A stretch of 64,000 nt of DNA, taken from NCBI GenBank assembly GCA_035533215.1, contig DATLUG010000020.1, positions 6,361-70,360 of the forward strand. Direction: 5' to 3'. The notes below the pieces were generated by a model. The model worked only from the letters and a program-made list of their open reading frames with translations. It made no database searches and had not been told where the DNA came from. The translations under genes were made by a program, and so were the position numbers. Below, one piece after another: positions 52,552 to 63,600 of the stretch. Numbering within the stretch: position 1 is the stretch's first letter; every line of letters starts with the position of its first letter. Source of the DNA: DAHUZL01 sp035533215 (lineage in GTDB: Bacteria > Chloroflexota > Dormibacteria > Aeolococcales > Bog-877).

Positions 52552-52958
52552 CGCTCGGCGTCCGCGGGATCGTCGTCGCCGGCCTCGTTGTCCTCGTCCG
52601 GAACCGTCCCGGTGCCGCCCAGCGACGGCATCCCCTCCTCGCGCTCGAAGCGGGTGCCGCAGGTTGGACATTCCATCACCACCGCGGCGGGGTCGTCCTC
52701 GGGGGCGAGCAGCCAGCCGCCGCAGCCCGGGCAGCGCAGCGCCTCGGGGTCCGCCTGACGCCGCTCCCGCCGCATCGCCCGCTGGGCGGCGCGGAGGTCG
52801 ATCGCCACTGTCTGGCACACCTCGCAGCGGAAGCTGGCGCGCCCGTCCCGGTGGCCGGCATACGCGCCCGCGGCATCGACGAACACGGCGCCGCCGATCA
52901 GCTCGAAGCGGGCCGGTCGGCAGCCGTGGGGGCAGACCAGCTGGCGCGATCCCGCCAT
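52548..52958 (-). CDS. Zinc-ribbon protein of unknown function
   Basis: 136 aa from ATG 52958, five bases after the dus stop. Four Cys pairs: CPHGC at the N-terminus, CEVC after GHRDGRASFR, CPGC in RCPGCGGWLLAPED and CPTC in MECPTCGTRFERE. They could form two zinc ribbons. The C-terminal ~25 residues are acidic and disordered (DEDNEAGDDDPADAER). No enzyme motif; zinc-ribbon proteins of this kind often bind nucleic acids or act as chaperone-like adaptors. Its place after a tRNA-modifying enzyme is compatible with RNA contact but not proof. Confidence 0.8.
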   Translation of the reverse strand: MAGSRQLVCPHGCRPARFELIGGAVFVDAAGAYAGHRDGRASFRCEVCQTVAIDLRAAQRAMRRERRQADPEALRCPGCGGWLLAPEDDPAAVVMECPTCGTRFEREEGMPSLGGTGTVPDEDNEAGDDDPADAER

Positions 52959-52963
52959 CGGGG

Positions 52964-54046
52964 TCAGCCCTCGCCGGAGGTGAAGACCGGCCGCTGCCAC
53001 CCCATGGGGCCCTCCCCGGCCGCCAGGATCGCGTCGTACATGCGGTCGAGGTCCTCGCGGGTGTCGACCGTCGCCACCTGCTGGCGCAGGCGGGCGGCGC
53101 CCGCGCACCCCTTGATCGCCCACACCACGAACTTGCGGCCCCGCCGCACCCCCAGGCGCTCGCCGTGGTGGTCGACCATGGCGTGCCAGTGGCGCCGGGC
53201 CAGGGCCAGGCGCTCGGCGAAGGCGGGCGCCGGCGGGGTGACCCCCGTGCGCAGCCGCTCGACGGTGTGGGCGAGGAAGTGCCAGTCGCCCAGCATCCCG
53301 CGCGCGACCACCACGCCGTCGACGTCGCCCGCCGCGATCCGGCGGATGGTGGCCTCGGTGTCGCGGACGTCGCCGGAGCCCAGCACCGGGATCTGCCGGA
53401 CGGCCCGCCGCACCCGGGCGATCTGTTCCCAGTCGGCGTCGCCCCGATACGCCTGGCAGCGGGTGCGGCCGTGGACGGCGACCGCCGCCACCCCGACGTC
53501 CTCCAGGGCCCGGGCCAGCTCGGGGGCGTTGATGGAGCGCTCGTCCCAGCCGAGGCGCATCTTGGCGGTGACCGGGACCGGCACCGCCCGCACCATCGCC
53601 GCCAGCACCGCCACCGTGCGGTCCCGGTCGCGGGCGAGAGCGGCGCCGGAGCCCAGCCGCACGACCTTGGGCACCGGGCAGCCGAGGTTGACGTCCACCA
53701 CGTCCGCCCCGTGGGCGACGCAGATCTGGGCCGCCTCCGCCATCATCTGGGGGTCGCCGCCGACCAGCTGGGCCGCCACCGGATGCTCCTCGGGGCCGAG
53801 GTCCAGCAGCGCGCGGGCGGCGGCCGGGGACCGCACCACCGCGGCGGCGGCGATCATCTCGGTGCAGGTGAGGCCGGCTCCCAGCTCGCGCGCGAGCCGC
53901 CGGAACGGCCGGTCGGTGAGCCCGGCCATGGGAGCGACCAGGATCGGGGTGGGGAGGAGGTGCGGCCCGATCTGCAGCTGGCGCGCGGGTTGCCCGGCCG
54001 AGGCCGTGGGTGAGGGGTCGGGAGCGGGGCCGAGGGCCGTGGGCAC
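52964..54046 (-). CDS. dus: tRNA-dihydrouridine synthase (DusB-like)
   Basis: 360 aa from GTG 54046, chosen because TAGGAT lies seven bases upstream and an N-terminal Dus start follows after a ~30-residue tail. TIM-barrel with FMN: PILVAPMAGLTDRPFRRLAR, the catalytic Cys in VNLGCPVPKVVRLGSG, VTAKMRLGWDE, VAVHGRTRCQAYRGDADW (HGRTR phosphate site), GSGDVRD and VVARGMLGDW. It reduces specific uridines in the tRNA D-loop with NADPH. First gene of an operon with zinc-ribbon, AraC and VOC genes. Confidence 0.94.
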   Translation of the reverse strand: MPTALGPAPDPSPTASAGQPARQLQIGPHLLPTPILVAPMAGLTDRPFRRLARELGAGLTCTEMIAAAAVVRSPAAARALLDLGPEEHPVAAQLVGGDPQMMAEAAQICVAHGADVVDVNLGCPVPKVVRLGSGAALARDRDRTVAVLAAMVRAVPVPVTAKMRLGWDERSINAPELARALEDVGVAAVAVHGRTRCQAYRGDADWEQIARVRRAVRQIPVLGSGDVRDTEATIRRIAAGDVDGVVVARGMLGDWHFLAHTVERLRTGVTPPAPAFAERLALARRHWHAMVDHHGERLGVRRGRKFVVWAIKGCAGAARLRQQVATVDTREDLDRMYDAILAAGEGPMGWQRPVFTSGEG

Positions 54047-54053
54047 GCAGGCG

Positions 54054-54059
54054 ATCCTA
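54054..54059 (-). promoter_or_regulatory. TAGGAT -10 element, leaderless start of dus
   Basis: TAGGAT on the minus strand, then seven bases and GTG 54046. Identical hexamer to that before the UDG-like gene at 21833. Confidence 0.5.
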
Positions 54060-54501
54060 CCGTCACCGGCGATGGGTCCCGCAGTCCCAGAGTTCGTCCT
54101 GACCCTGCGTTCGCTCCATCGGGCTCCCGCGCGGGCGTTCGGGCGCCCGCCGGCAGCGACCGCGGCGGCGCCGCCCGACGGCCGGCGCCCGGCGACGCCG
54201 CTCACCCGCTGCGGCGCCGCCGTGGGCACAGCGGGTCGGGGCGGCTCGACCGGCACGAGCCGGAGGTGGTGGGGGGGGGCGGACCGATCGACGCTCGACG
54301 AGCTGACGGCGATCGAGGAGGAGGGGCCAGGGCTCTGCGCGACCGCGTCGGTGCCGGCGTCCTCGCTCGGGTGCGGGACCACGCCGCCGACCGGGGAGGG
54401 CGAGGTCGAGCGGGCGAGCGTCCGCGACTGCCCGGCGCGGCGCCGGCCCGCCTCACCTCGCCGGTGCGCCTCTACACTCGCATCCTTGATGGGCCGCTCC
54501 G
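54060..54501. other. Intergenic region before the LuxR-type regulator
   Basis: About 440 bases. A plus-strand frame from ATG 54072 (151 codons, preceded at eight bases by TACCGT) exists, but its protein is low-complexity and ends inside the next gene, so I do not call it. TACACT at 54473-54478 is a possible -10 for the regulator. A nine-base G run lies near 54270-54280. Confidence 0.4.
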
Positions 54502-57333
54502 ATGACCGTGCCGCGGCAGCCTGACGCCGCTCCCCTCCTCGGCCTCGCTCGCGCCGCCGCAGCTGGTGCCTCCGCGGCAGGTGCTGCCGGCGCCGTCACC
54601 CTCCAGGAGCGGGAGGAGGCGCTGGAGGTGGTCGGCGAAGCCTGCCACCGCGCCCGCACCGGAGGGCCGGCGGTGGTGTTCGTCGCGGCCACCTCCGGCC
54701 TCGGCAAGACCAGCGTGCTGCGGAGCGCGGCCGCGGGCGCGCCGGCGCTGCGAATCGGCACCGCCACCGGCGTGGTGGCCGAGAGCGGGCTTCCCAACGC
54801 GTTCCTCGCCAGCGCGCTGAGCGGACTCGGGGCGGCCCACCTCTTCGAGGAGCCCGCCCCGATGCCCGACTCGCGGGGGGCACGCTTCTACGCGGTGCTG
54901 CGCTGGCTGCGGGGGGTGTCGGAGCCCAGCCTGCTGGTCCTCGACGACCTCCAATGGGCGGACGCGGACTCGCTGGCCCTTTTGGGGTTCGTCTGTCGCA
55001 GGCTGGCGGGTCTGCCGGTGGCGGTGGTGGCGGCGACCCGGCCGTGGCCGCCCGCCGCGCTGGAGATGGCCGAGGAGCTGGCGCACGCTGCCGAGGCCCG
55101 GCTGGTGCGCCTGGAGCCGCTCAGCCAGGCGGCCGCCGGTCGCCTCCTCCAGGAGGCGACCGGCCGCGCCGCGCCGGCCGAGCTGGTGCGCCGGGTGCAG
55201 GCGCTCTGCGGTGGCAATCCCCTCCTGCTGCGGGAGCTTGCACTCGCCATGCGCGACGGCGCCACCGTCCCCAGGATCGGGGCTCGGGGGACGGGCGCGC
55301 ACGTGCTGCTCGCACGGTTCGCCGGGGTGCCCCCGCCCGCGCTGCGGTACGCTCAGGTCGCCAGCGTGTTCGGGGCCCGGTTTCGGCCCGGACTGGTCCC
55401 CCAGGTCACCGGCGTCACCGCCGCCGAGGGCGCCGACGCCCTCGGGGCTCTGCTGCGCGCGGGCGTGGTCGAGCCTGAGGTGCACGGATTCGTCAGCTTC
55501 GTCCACCCGCTCTTCCGCGAGACCCTCTACGACGACCTGCCGGCACCGCTCCGCTCCCACCTGCACGCGGCCGCGCTGCGGGTCCTGGTCGCCGCCGGGA
55601 CCGAGCCCGAGGAGGCGGCCGAGCACGCGGTAGCCGGGGACCTGCGCGGTGACCCCGAGGCGATCTTCGTCCTGGAGGCGGCCGGGCGCGCCGCGCTCCT
55701 GACCGGCGGCGCGGTCACGGCGGTCACCCACCTCAGCCACGCCGTCGAGCTCTCCGGGACCGCGGTGACGGCTCGCCGGCTGCTCCTGCTCAGCGAGGCG
55801 CTGGTCGCGGCCGGCGATCCGGTCCGTGCGATCACCATCGCGGAGCGCGCCTTGACCCTGCCACCGGCTGCCGCGGACGCCACCGTCGCGGCCCTCCGGC
55901 AGCTCGGCCGGGCGGCCTTCGTCGCCGGCCGCCTGGACGAGGCGTCGATGCGGTTCGAGCGGGCGGCCGCGGCCGCCGGCGGCCTCGACCCGGTCCATCG
56001 GCTCGACACCCTGCTGGACAGCGCCCTCACCCTGCTGACCACCGATCCCATGCCGGTGCTGCTGCGGCGAGGCGAGGAGGCCCGAGGGCTGGCGTCCTCG
56101 GGGACCGCGGCCCAGCGCGCGCTCGCCGACATCGCCTGGGGCACCGTCGCCGCCATCAGCGGTGACCCGCGGGGCGTCGCCTGCGTCCGCGCCGCGGCGG
56201 CCGAAGCCGCCGACCGTCCCGCCGCCGACCGCGACCTCGGCTGGTGGTGGCGCGTGGACCTCGCCCGGGCATCGGTGGCGCGCCAGGTCGAGGACTTCGG
56301 CGAGGCGGTCGCCATCTACGAGGCGGCCGCTCTCCCCCTGGAGCGCCTGGGAGCGCCGATGCCGATCGTGGGTCTCGCGATCGGCCACTGCGACACCCTG
56401 AAGCGGCTGGGACGACTGGATGACGCTGAGGCGCTGCTCGACCGCACGGCCGCCCTCATCGAGCTCACCCCGACGGCGGCGCCGTGGCTGGAGCTGGCGC
56501 GGCTGGACATGGCCCAGGAGCGCGGCCAACCGGTGGCGGAGCGCGGGCGGGCGCTCGCCCGGAGCCTTGGGGGTGACGACCGGCACCGTCCTCTGCTCTG
56601 GCTCTGGCTCTGGTCGGTGCAGGGGGAGGACCTGGTTCGGCGGGGCGCCGCCGCCGCCGCGCTCCCGTTCTTCCGGCGCTGTCTGGACCTCGCCCGCCGC
56701 CAGGGCATCGTCGACCCGTGCACGGTGCCGTGGACACGTTCCGCGGTGGAGGCGGCGGTCGCGGCGGGCCGGCTGGACGAGGCGGAGACCACCCTCGCGT
56801 GGCTGGAGGTCCACCTCCAGCCGTGGCCCTGCCACGGTCCCCGCGCGGTGGCCGCCTACGGCCGCGGGCTGGTCGCCAGTCGGCGCGGGGACGAGGACGC
56901 CCAAGGGTGGTTCGAGGCGGCGCTCTCGCAGCTCACCCACACCACCCTCCCCCTGGTCCACGCACGGGTGCTGCTGGCGCTCGGGCGTCACCTCCGCCAC
57001 CACCGTCGCGCGGTCGCGGCCCGGCCGGTGCTCACCGAGTCGGGACGGATGGCGGAGCTCCATGGCGCCGAGTGGCTGGCCGCGGCCGCCCACCACGAGC
57101 TGCGGGCAGCGGGTGGGAGGCGCCGGGCCCGGTCGGGTCCCCCCGACGCCCTCACCAGCCAGGAGCGGAGGATCGCGGCCCTGGCCGCCGAGGGACGGAG
57201 CAACGGCGAGATCGGCGCCGTCCTCTTCCTGTCGGCTCGGACGGTCGAGGCCCACCTGGGCCGGATCTACGCCAAGCTGGGGATCTCGTCGCGGCGCGAG
57301 CTGGCCGACCGCGTCCCCGCCATCGGAGCCTGA
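54502..57333 (+). CDS. Large ATP-binding LuxR-family regulator (LAL type)
   Basis: 943 aa. An AAA/STAND ATPase domain first: Walker A AATSGLGKT (res 62-70), Walker B LLVLDD (144-149) followed by LQWADADSLALLGF, and LVRRVQALCGGNPLLLREL. The middle (~380-860) is a long helical TPR-like region (LRQLGRAAFVAGRLDEASMR, GRLDDAEALLDRTAALIE, GRLDEAETTLAWLEVHLQ). The C-terminus (~875-938) is a LuxR HTH: LTSQERRIAALAAEGRSNGE, ARTVEAHLGRIYAKLGISSR. Such MalT-like proteins activate transcription on binding ATP and an effector. The next genes on the same strand, a small protein and the giant exported protein, are natural candidate targets. Confidence 0.93.
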   Translation: MTVPRQPDAAPLLGLARAAAAGASAAGAAGAVTLQEREEALEVVGEACHRARTGGPAVVFVAATSGLGKTSVLRSAAAGAPALRIGTATGVVAESGLPNAFLASALSGLGAAHLFEEPAPMPDSRGARFYAVLRWLRGVSEPSLLVLDDLQWADADSLALLGFVCRRLAGLPVAVVAATRPWPPAALEMAEELAHAAEARLVRLEPLSQAAAGRLLQEATGRAAPAELVRRVQALCGGNPLLLRELALAMRDGATVPRIGARGTGAHVLLARFAGVPPPALRYAQVASVFGARFRPGLVPQVTGVTAAEGADALGALLRAGVVEPEVHGFVSFVHPLFRETLYDDLPAPLRSHLHAAALRVLVAAGTEPEEAAEHAVAGDLRGDPEAIFVLEAAGRAALLTGGAVTAVTHLSHAVELSGTAVTARRLLLLSEALVAAGDPVRAITIAERALTLPPAAADATVAALRQLGRAAFVAGRLDEASMRFERAAAAAGGLDPVHRLDTLLDSALTLLTTDPMPVLLRRGEEARGLASSGTAAQRALADIAWGTVAAISGDPRGVACVRAAAAEAADRPAADRDLGWWWRVDLARASVARQVEDFGEAVAIYEAAALPLERLGAPMPIVGLAIGHCDTLKRLGRLDDAEALLDRTAALIELTPTAAPWLELARLDMAQERGQPVAERGRALARSLGGDDRHRPLLWLWLWSVQGEDLVRRGAAAAALPFFRRCLDLARRQGIVDPCTVPWTRSAVEAAVAAGRLDEAETTLAWLEVHLQPWPCHGPRAVAAYGRGLVASRRGDEDAQGWFEAALSQLTHTTLPLVHARVLLALGRHLRHHRRAVAARPVLTESGRMAELHGAEWLAAAAHHELRAAGGRRRARSGPPDALTSQERRIAALAAEGRSNGEIGAVLFLSARTVEAHLGRIYAKLGISSRRELADRVPAIGA

Positions 57334-57427
57334 CCGCGGCCGCGGGGCCGTCCAACCGCGGGCGGCCGGCTAAATTCGGGGGCATCCAACGGATGGAGGC
57401 GAGGCCCCGGGCGGGCACCATCGCCCC

Positions 57428-57631
57428 GTGGTCGAGACGCAGGCGGGCGGCGCGCGCCAGGGTGGGGACGTCGCCCTGGTGGTCAGGGTCGCCCCTTGTG
57501 GGCGGTTCGCCGGCACCGTGGTCCGTCGAGGCTCCGACGCCCAGCGCGGGTTCGACGGATGGATCGAGTTCATGGGCGCGGTCGCCGAACTGCGCCAGCC
57601 GGTCGAGCGATCCCCGGACGGAGACACCTGA
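57428..57631 (+). CDS. 67-aa protein translationally coupled to the giant exported protein
   Basis: GTG start; TAAATT (57371-57376) upstream is a possible -10. Sequence: a short polar start, then DVALVVRVAPCGRFAGTVV and GFDGWIEFMGAVAELRQPVE, ending SPDGDT. The pattern strand-strand-helix (VRxxxxGRFxGxV ... GWIxFMxxxxELR) is protein-like and not low-complexity. Its TGA shares one base with the ATG of the giant gene (TGATG). Such coupling suggests co-production. Family not recognised; a small regulator or helper for the exported protein is conceivable. Confidence 0.65.
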   Translation: MVETQAGGARQGGDVALVVRVAPCGRFAGTVVRRGSDAQRGFDGWIEFMGAVAELRQPVERSPDGDT

Positions 57632-60600
57632 TGCGGGCCTCGCGTCGTGTCTCGTCCTGGCTGGCGGCGATCGCGACGGCGTCGGCGCTCACGACCGTCC
57701 TGACCGGCCTCGTGCCCGCCCGCGCCTCCGGGACGGCGCCCCCGAGCCCGCCCCTGCCCCGCCCTCCACGGGTTGCCGCCGGAGGCCGCCCGGCGCACGC
57801 CACCCACCGACGTCTCCCCCGCCCGTCCGGCTACTGGCTGGAGGCGGCGGACGGGAGCGTGGTCGCCTTCGGGGGCGCGACCGCGTTGCCACCCGCCGGG
57901 GGTCGGCGGCCGCCAGCGCCGGCGGTTGGCATCGCCACCACCCCCGATCGGCGCGGCTACTGGCTGGTGGGCCGCGGCGGAGCCGTGGTCGCCTTCGGGG
58001 ACGCCCGCGCCTACGGCTCGGTGGTGGAGCGGCGGCCGGCCGCGCCCGTCGTGGGCATCGCCGCGACGCCGGACGGGCACGGCTACTGGCTGGTCAGCCG
58101 CAGCGGGGCCGTGCTCGGCTTCGGGGATGCGCGGGTGTTCGCCCCCCGCGAGGGCCGGCGACCGACCGGCCCGGTCGTGGGGATGGCGGCGACCGCCCGC
58201 GGCCGCGGCTACTGGCTGGCGACGGCCGGGGGGGCGGTGGTGGGCTTCGGGGATGCGCGCGGGTACCGCTCGGTCGCGGAGCGACGGCGGGGTGCGCCCG
58301 TCGTGGCCATCGCGGCGACGCCGGACGGCCGCGGCTACTGGCTGGCGAGGCGGGACGGGACCGTGGTCGGCTTCGGGGACGCGCGCGTCTACGCCTCGGT
58401 CACGGGCCGCCGGCCGACTGGGCCGGTCGCGGCCATCGCGGCGACGCCCAACGGTCGCGGCTACTGGCTGGCGACGCGGGGGGGCACCGTGGTCGGCTTC
58501 GGGGATGCGATCGTGTACGGACCGGCCGGGGGTCGGCGGCCGGCTGGGCCGGTCGTGGGCCTCGCGGCGTCGGGCGCGCCGCGCGCGGCCGGCCTGCTGA
58601 CCCTGCGGACGTCGAGCCTGCCATCGGCGGCGATCAGACGGTCCTACCGAGCCAGGCTGTCCGCCTCCGGGGGTCTGGCCCCCTACGCCTGGTCGATCCT
58701 CGCCGGGCAGCTGCCGGGGGGCCTCCTCCTGGACGCGGCCGCGGGGGTGATCGAGGGCACCCCCGATCAGGCGGCGGTGGCGCCGCTCACGATCGGGGTG
58801 ACCGACCGGCAGGGCGCGCGGGCCACCTCGCAGCTGACCCTCGTCGTCGGGCTCACCCGGATCACGCTGCCTCCGGGGCAGGGCACGCTCGCGGTCTCGC
58901 TGGGCCAGCTCCCGGCGGGCCGGGCGGCGCGGATCACCGTCCACGGTCCGAACGGGTTCTCCACGTCGGTCACCGGGACCACCGAGCTGGGCGTTGCCAC
59001 GGGTGCCTACACCGTCTCCGCCGCGGCGGTCGACGACGGCACCGACACGTTCTACCCCACGGTGACCGGGAGCCCAGCGCCGGTGGTGGCCGGCCGGCTA
59101 GCGATCGTCGGGGTCAGCTACCTCACCGAAATCGCCGACACCACCACGGTCGTTCCCGCCTCCCAGCTCATCGATCTGCGATCGGTCTCGCCGGGCGAAT
59201 CGAGCTTCGTGTTTGCGCCTCCACCGCCGAGCCTGGTCGGGGTGGGGCCCGGCGACATCATCGTCGGCACGCCCAGCCCGGCGGCGACGCAGGGGTTCCT
59301 GCGGCGCGTGACGAGCGCGTCGGAGGCCGACGGCGAGCTGATCCTCGCGACCACCCGCGCGACCCTCACCGATGCGGTGCTTCGCGGCGCGTTCGACGTG
59401 AGCTGGCCCACCACCGCGCTCAGCGCTCACGAGGCGCGGCGCCTGCTGCCCACCGTGACCGGCTCGGCGGTGCGGAGGGCGGCGGCGCCGCGGTCCGCGA
59501 CCGAGCGCGCCTCCTCGTCATCGTCCTCGCTCCCGGGCCAGTTCACCCTCGGGGCCGGGGGCGCTCCTGCCTGCGGCCTCACCGGCAACGTGGCGCCGGA
59601 CTTCACGCTCACCCCCCACCTCGACGCGTCCTGGACCTTCCCGACCCACGTCCAGGCCGACGCCTACCTCGAGCTCGCGGCGAGCGTCAGCACCACCACC
59701 AACGTGGCCACCGGCATCGTGTGCCAGAAGACCCTTCCGCTCTGGGGCCCGCAGCCCGTCGGGATCCCCGACATCCAGTTCTCGATCGGCCCGGTGCCGG
59801 TCGACATCTCGATCCTGCTGGAGCTCGACCTCACCGTCAAGGTCCAGGCGAACCTGCCGATCACGATGCCCACCGAGACCCAGGGATTCGACCTGCAGGT
59901 CGGCGCATCCTACGACAGCCAGCGAAGCCCCAACTTCCAGCCCATCAACACCTTCACCCCGCTGAACAGCGTCGCAGCGCCGCCGGCCGCCAGCGGCTAC
60001 CTCAAGGTAGCGGTGGGTCCCAAGGTGACCTTCGCCTTCTACTGCTACGCCCTCCCCGACGGCGTCGTCAACCCTTTGGGATGCCAGAACTCGGGGGTGA
60101 TCATCGGTCCGCAGGTGGGCCTCGACGGATTCGTCAAGCTGCAGTTCTCGGCCTCGCATCCGATCTGGCAGGTCCAGGTCGGGCTCGAGGCCTCCATCGG
60201 CTTCACGCTCTCGACACCGATCTTCAGCCTCAACGCCCAGCTCACCATCCCCATCTTCACCGCCACCCTCGCCGCCGAGCCGCCGGTGATCACCACCACC
60301 GCACTGCCCCAGGTCGAGACCGGCCATCTCGGCAGTCCCTACACCGTCAGCCTCGACGGCAAGGGATACACCGGTCAGCCGAGCTACTGGGGACCTCCTC
60401 CCGCCAGCCCCCCCGTGGTCCCGCTCAGCTGGAGCCTTGGTGGGTGTCAGACGCCCGTCTACGGCACCGGTCCGGGCACCTACCCGATCAACGGGGCGAT
60501 TCCCAACACCGGCCCCCCCCTCCGCCTCGTCGGCGTCGCATCCGACGGCACCCTCACCCTGCCCGACGACATCCCCGCCGCGGACGCCGGCATGACCCTG

Positions 60601-63600
60601 AACGTCCAGGTGTCTGTGACCGACGCCCTGAATCAGTGCACCCAGGCGACCCTCACGATCCCGATCCTCGCGGGACCGACCAACATGACGTACCCGCTGG
60701 CGAATCCCGAGCTCGGCGCTCCCTATGCCAACGCCCTCCAGCTCGCCCTCTGGGGGCTGTACAACCCGTTCCAGGGCGGCACCCCTCCGTACACGTGCAC
60801 CTTCCCGAGCGGCCCGGTCACCGCCCTCGGTCTGCAGGTCTCCCAGAGCTGGCCGCCGACGGTGGACGACTGCGCCGTCACCGGCACGCCGGTCCTGCCG
60901 GCGGACCCCACCATCCTGGGTGGGGGTGAGCAGCCGATGTCCGTCGAGGACGCGCGCCAAGGCACCGCCACCGACACGCTGGTGCTGGGGGCGGTGGCGC
61001 TGCCGGTGGACGCCTGTACCTTCAACTACCTCCGGGGCGACCAGTGCACCCAGCTCCAGTCGCAGAGCCCCACCACCGCCGTGGCCGAGGACGGGGTGCC
61101 ATTCACCGCCTCGCTCATCGCCTCGGACGGGGTGCTGCCCTACGTCTGGCGGCCCGACGCACCCGGGGCACCCTGCGGGTCGTACGACCCCGGAAACCTG
61201 CCGCCCGGCCTCAGCCTCAGCGCCGACGGCGTCCTCAGCGGAACACCCCAGGCGCCCGGTGGCGGGGTCACGGGCCCCATCGACGCCGCGATCCCGGCCT
61301 CGGTCAGCGACGGGGCCGGAGGCTGTGCCACCACCACCCTCTACCTCGACGTGGTGCCGGCGCCGTCGATCACGACCGCGACGCTGCCCAGCGCCGAGAT
61401 CGGGGCTCGCTACACCTCCGGGCCGCTGGCGGTCCGTGGTGGGGTGGCGCCCTACACCTGGCAGGCCCAGACGGTCACCGACGCCAGCGGTGCCAGCGTG
61501 CCGCTGCCGTCCGGCCTCTCGATCGACTCCGCCACCGGTGCGATCACGGGGACGCCGATGGCCGGCGGTGACGGCACGTACACGGTGGAGGTGTCGGTGA
61601 CCGACGGTGAGAACGGGCAGGCGACGCGATCGCTGACGCTCACGGTGGCGCCGCCCCTCCTGATCACCAGCCCGGTGCAGCTGCCGCCTGCCAGCAACGG
61701 GGGTTTCTACACGACGACGTTGGCCGCCAGCGGGGGCACGGGCCCACGGCGGTGGACGGTCGAGTACGGGTACGCCCTGCCCTTCGGGCTGCATCTCCTT
61801 CCCGACGGGACGATCACCGGCACGGTCGCCCGCCTCGACGCGACCACGGTCGTGCGCGTGTACGTCTCCGATGGGGGTGGCGGCTCCGCCGTCGCGACCG
61901 TTGTGATCCCGGTGGGGGCGGCCATCACCACCATGTCGCTGGCCTCGGCCGAGGTCGGGGTGCCCTACTCCGCCACCCTCGCCGCCGCCGGCGGCCGGCC
62001 CCCGTATCGGTGGAGCCTGGCCCCGACCTCCGCGCCGCTCCCCGCCGGGCTCGGCCTCTCCGGGAGCGGTCAGATCCAGGGCACGCCGACCGCCGCATCC
62101 GGTCCGTACCCGGTCCAGCTGGAGGTTGTCGACACCGTGGGGGCACACTGGACCAGCGCCCTCGTCCTCCAGCTCCAGGCGGGTCCGGCGGTGACCCTCG
62201 CGCTTCCCGCCGCCGACGTCGGCGTCGGCTACTCGGCGGCTCCCGAGGTGGCCGGGGGCCTGGCTCCCTTCGACTGGTCGGCGGTCCCGCCGTTGGTGGC
62301 TCGGGCAGGCGTAGGGTTCGGGCCGCCGATCCTGCCGCCGGGGCTCGCGCTCGACCGCGCCGGAGTCGTCACCGGGACCGCCGGTGATGTCTACGGCACC
62401 CCGACCAGGACCGGCACCTATCCCATCACGCTCAAGGTGGTGGACGCGGCGAGCGTCGCCGCCGCGGCCTCCACCGTGCTGACGGTCGTCGCCGACCCCG
62501 CGATCATCACCACCCAGCTGCCCGGCGCCAGCGTCGGGGCTCCCTACCACGCGGCGCTGGCGGCGACCGGTGGGGTGACGACCGCGACGTGGCCCTATCG
62601 GTGGTCGCTCGCCCCGACCGACCACCTGCCGGACGGGCTCTCGCTGTCCCCGCTCGGCACGATCTCCGGCACGCCGTCCCGGTCGGCGCCCCGGGGCGTG
62701 TTCGTGCTGCACGTCACCGTGCTCGACTATTGGGGGGCCTCCGCCAGGGCCGTCCTCCGCCTGTACCTGGAGCCGGCGCTCGTCCTGAGCGCCAAGGCGT
62801 TGCCCGAGGGCGAGGTCGGCGTCCCGTACCAGGCACGGCTGCGAGCGTCGGGCGGCACCCACCCCTACACGTGGAGCTCGAGGGGCACCCTGCCGGCCGG
62901 GATCAGTCGCAACCTCGTCGTGCCCACGCTCGGCGGCATCCCGACCCGGTCCGGCCTCTTCAGCTTCGAGCTGTGCGCCACCGACCTCCGGGGGTTGAGC
63001 GCCTGCACGAGCCGCGGCCTGAACATCGTCCCGGCGGTGGGGATCGCCACGTCCTTCCTGCCCACCGTCACCGCGGGCCAGCAGCTCGCCGTCACCCTCG
63101 CCGCCGCCGCCGGCGAGCCCGGCGTCTCCGGCTACCAATGGACCCTGCCGAGCACGGCCACCGCGGCCGGCTACCCCGTCCCCGCGTGGCTCACGCTCAC
63201 CGCCCGCGGGACCCTGGTGGGCCGTGCCCCGGCGGGGGCGGCAGCACAGTCGGTCGCGGTGCCGCTGCAGGTCACGGACAGCCTTGGTGGCGTCTCGACC
63301 CGAACCCTGACCCTGAGGGTCGGTCCGGGGTCGGGCTCGCCGACGCCGACGGCCACCGGCACCCCCGGTCCGACCCCGACCCCCACCACCGCCCCGACGC
63401 CGACCCCCACCCCGACCCCCACCGCCACGCCGACGCCCACGCCCACACCCACGCCGACGCCGACGCCCACGCCGACGCCGACGCCCACGCCCAGTCCAAC
63501 CCCCACACCGCCGGCGGGCACCCTGCACGGGGTGAGCTGCCCGTACGGCAGCCTGTGCTGGGCGGTCGGCGACGGCGGCACCATCCTGGCGTCCACTGAC

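Noticed and set aside
54072..54524. 151-codon frame with a possible -10 eight bases upstream
   Set aside because: Protein is low-complexity without domains and runs into the regulator gene; the -10 match (TACCGT) is weak.
57829..58584. Regular 126-bp repeats considered as a CRISPR or satellite array
   Set aside because: The period is a multiple of three, repeats are diverged and lie in an open frame with conserved GYWL residues; they are protein repeats.
56718..60929. 1,400-codon plus-strand frame spanning the regulator end and the giant gene
   Set aside because: Composition is Arg/Gly/His/Pro-rich and it crosses two genes with clear domains in other frames; a GC-rich shadow frame.
63340..63513. 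Short tandem repeats considered as DNA-level satellite or recombination site
   Set aside because: They encode a Thr-Pro linker in frame, which explains the pattern.
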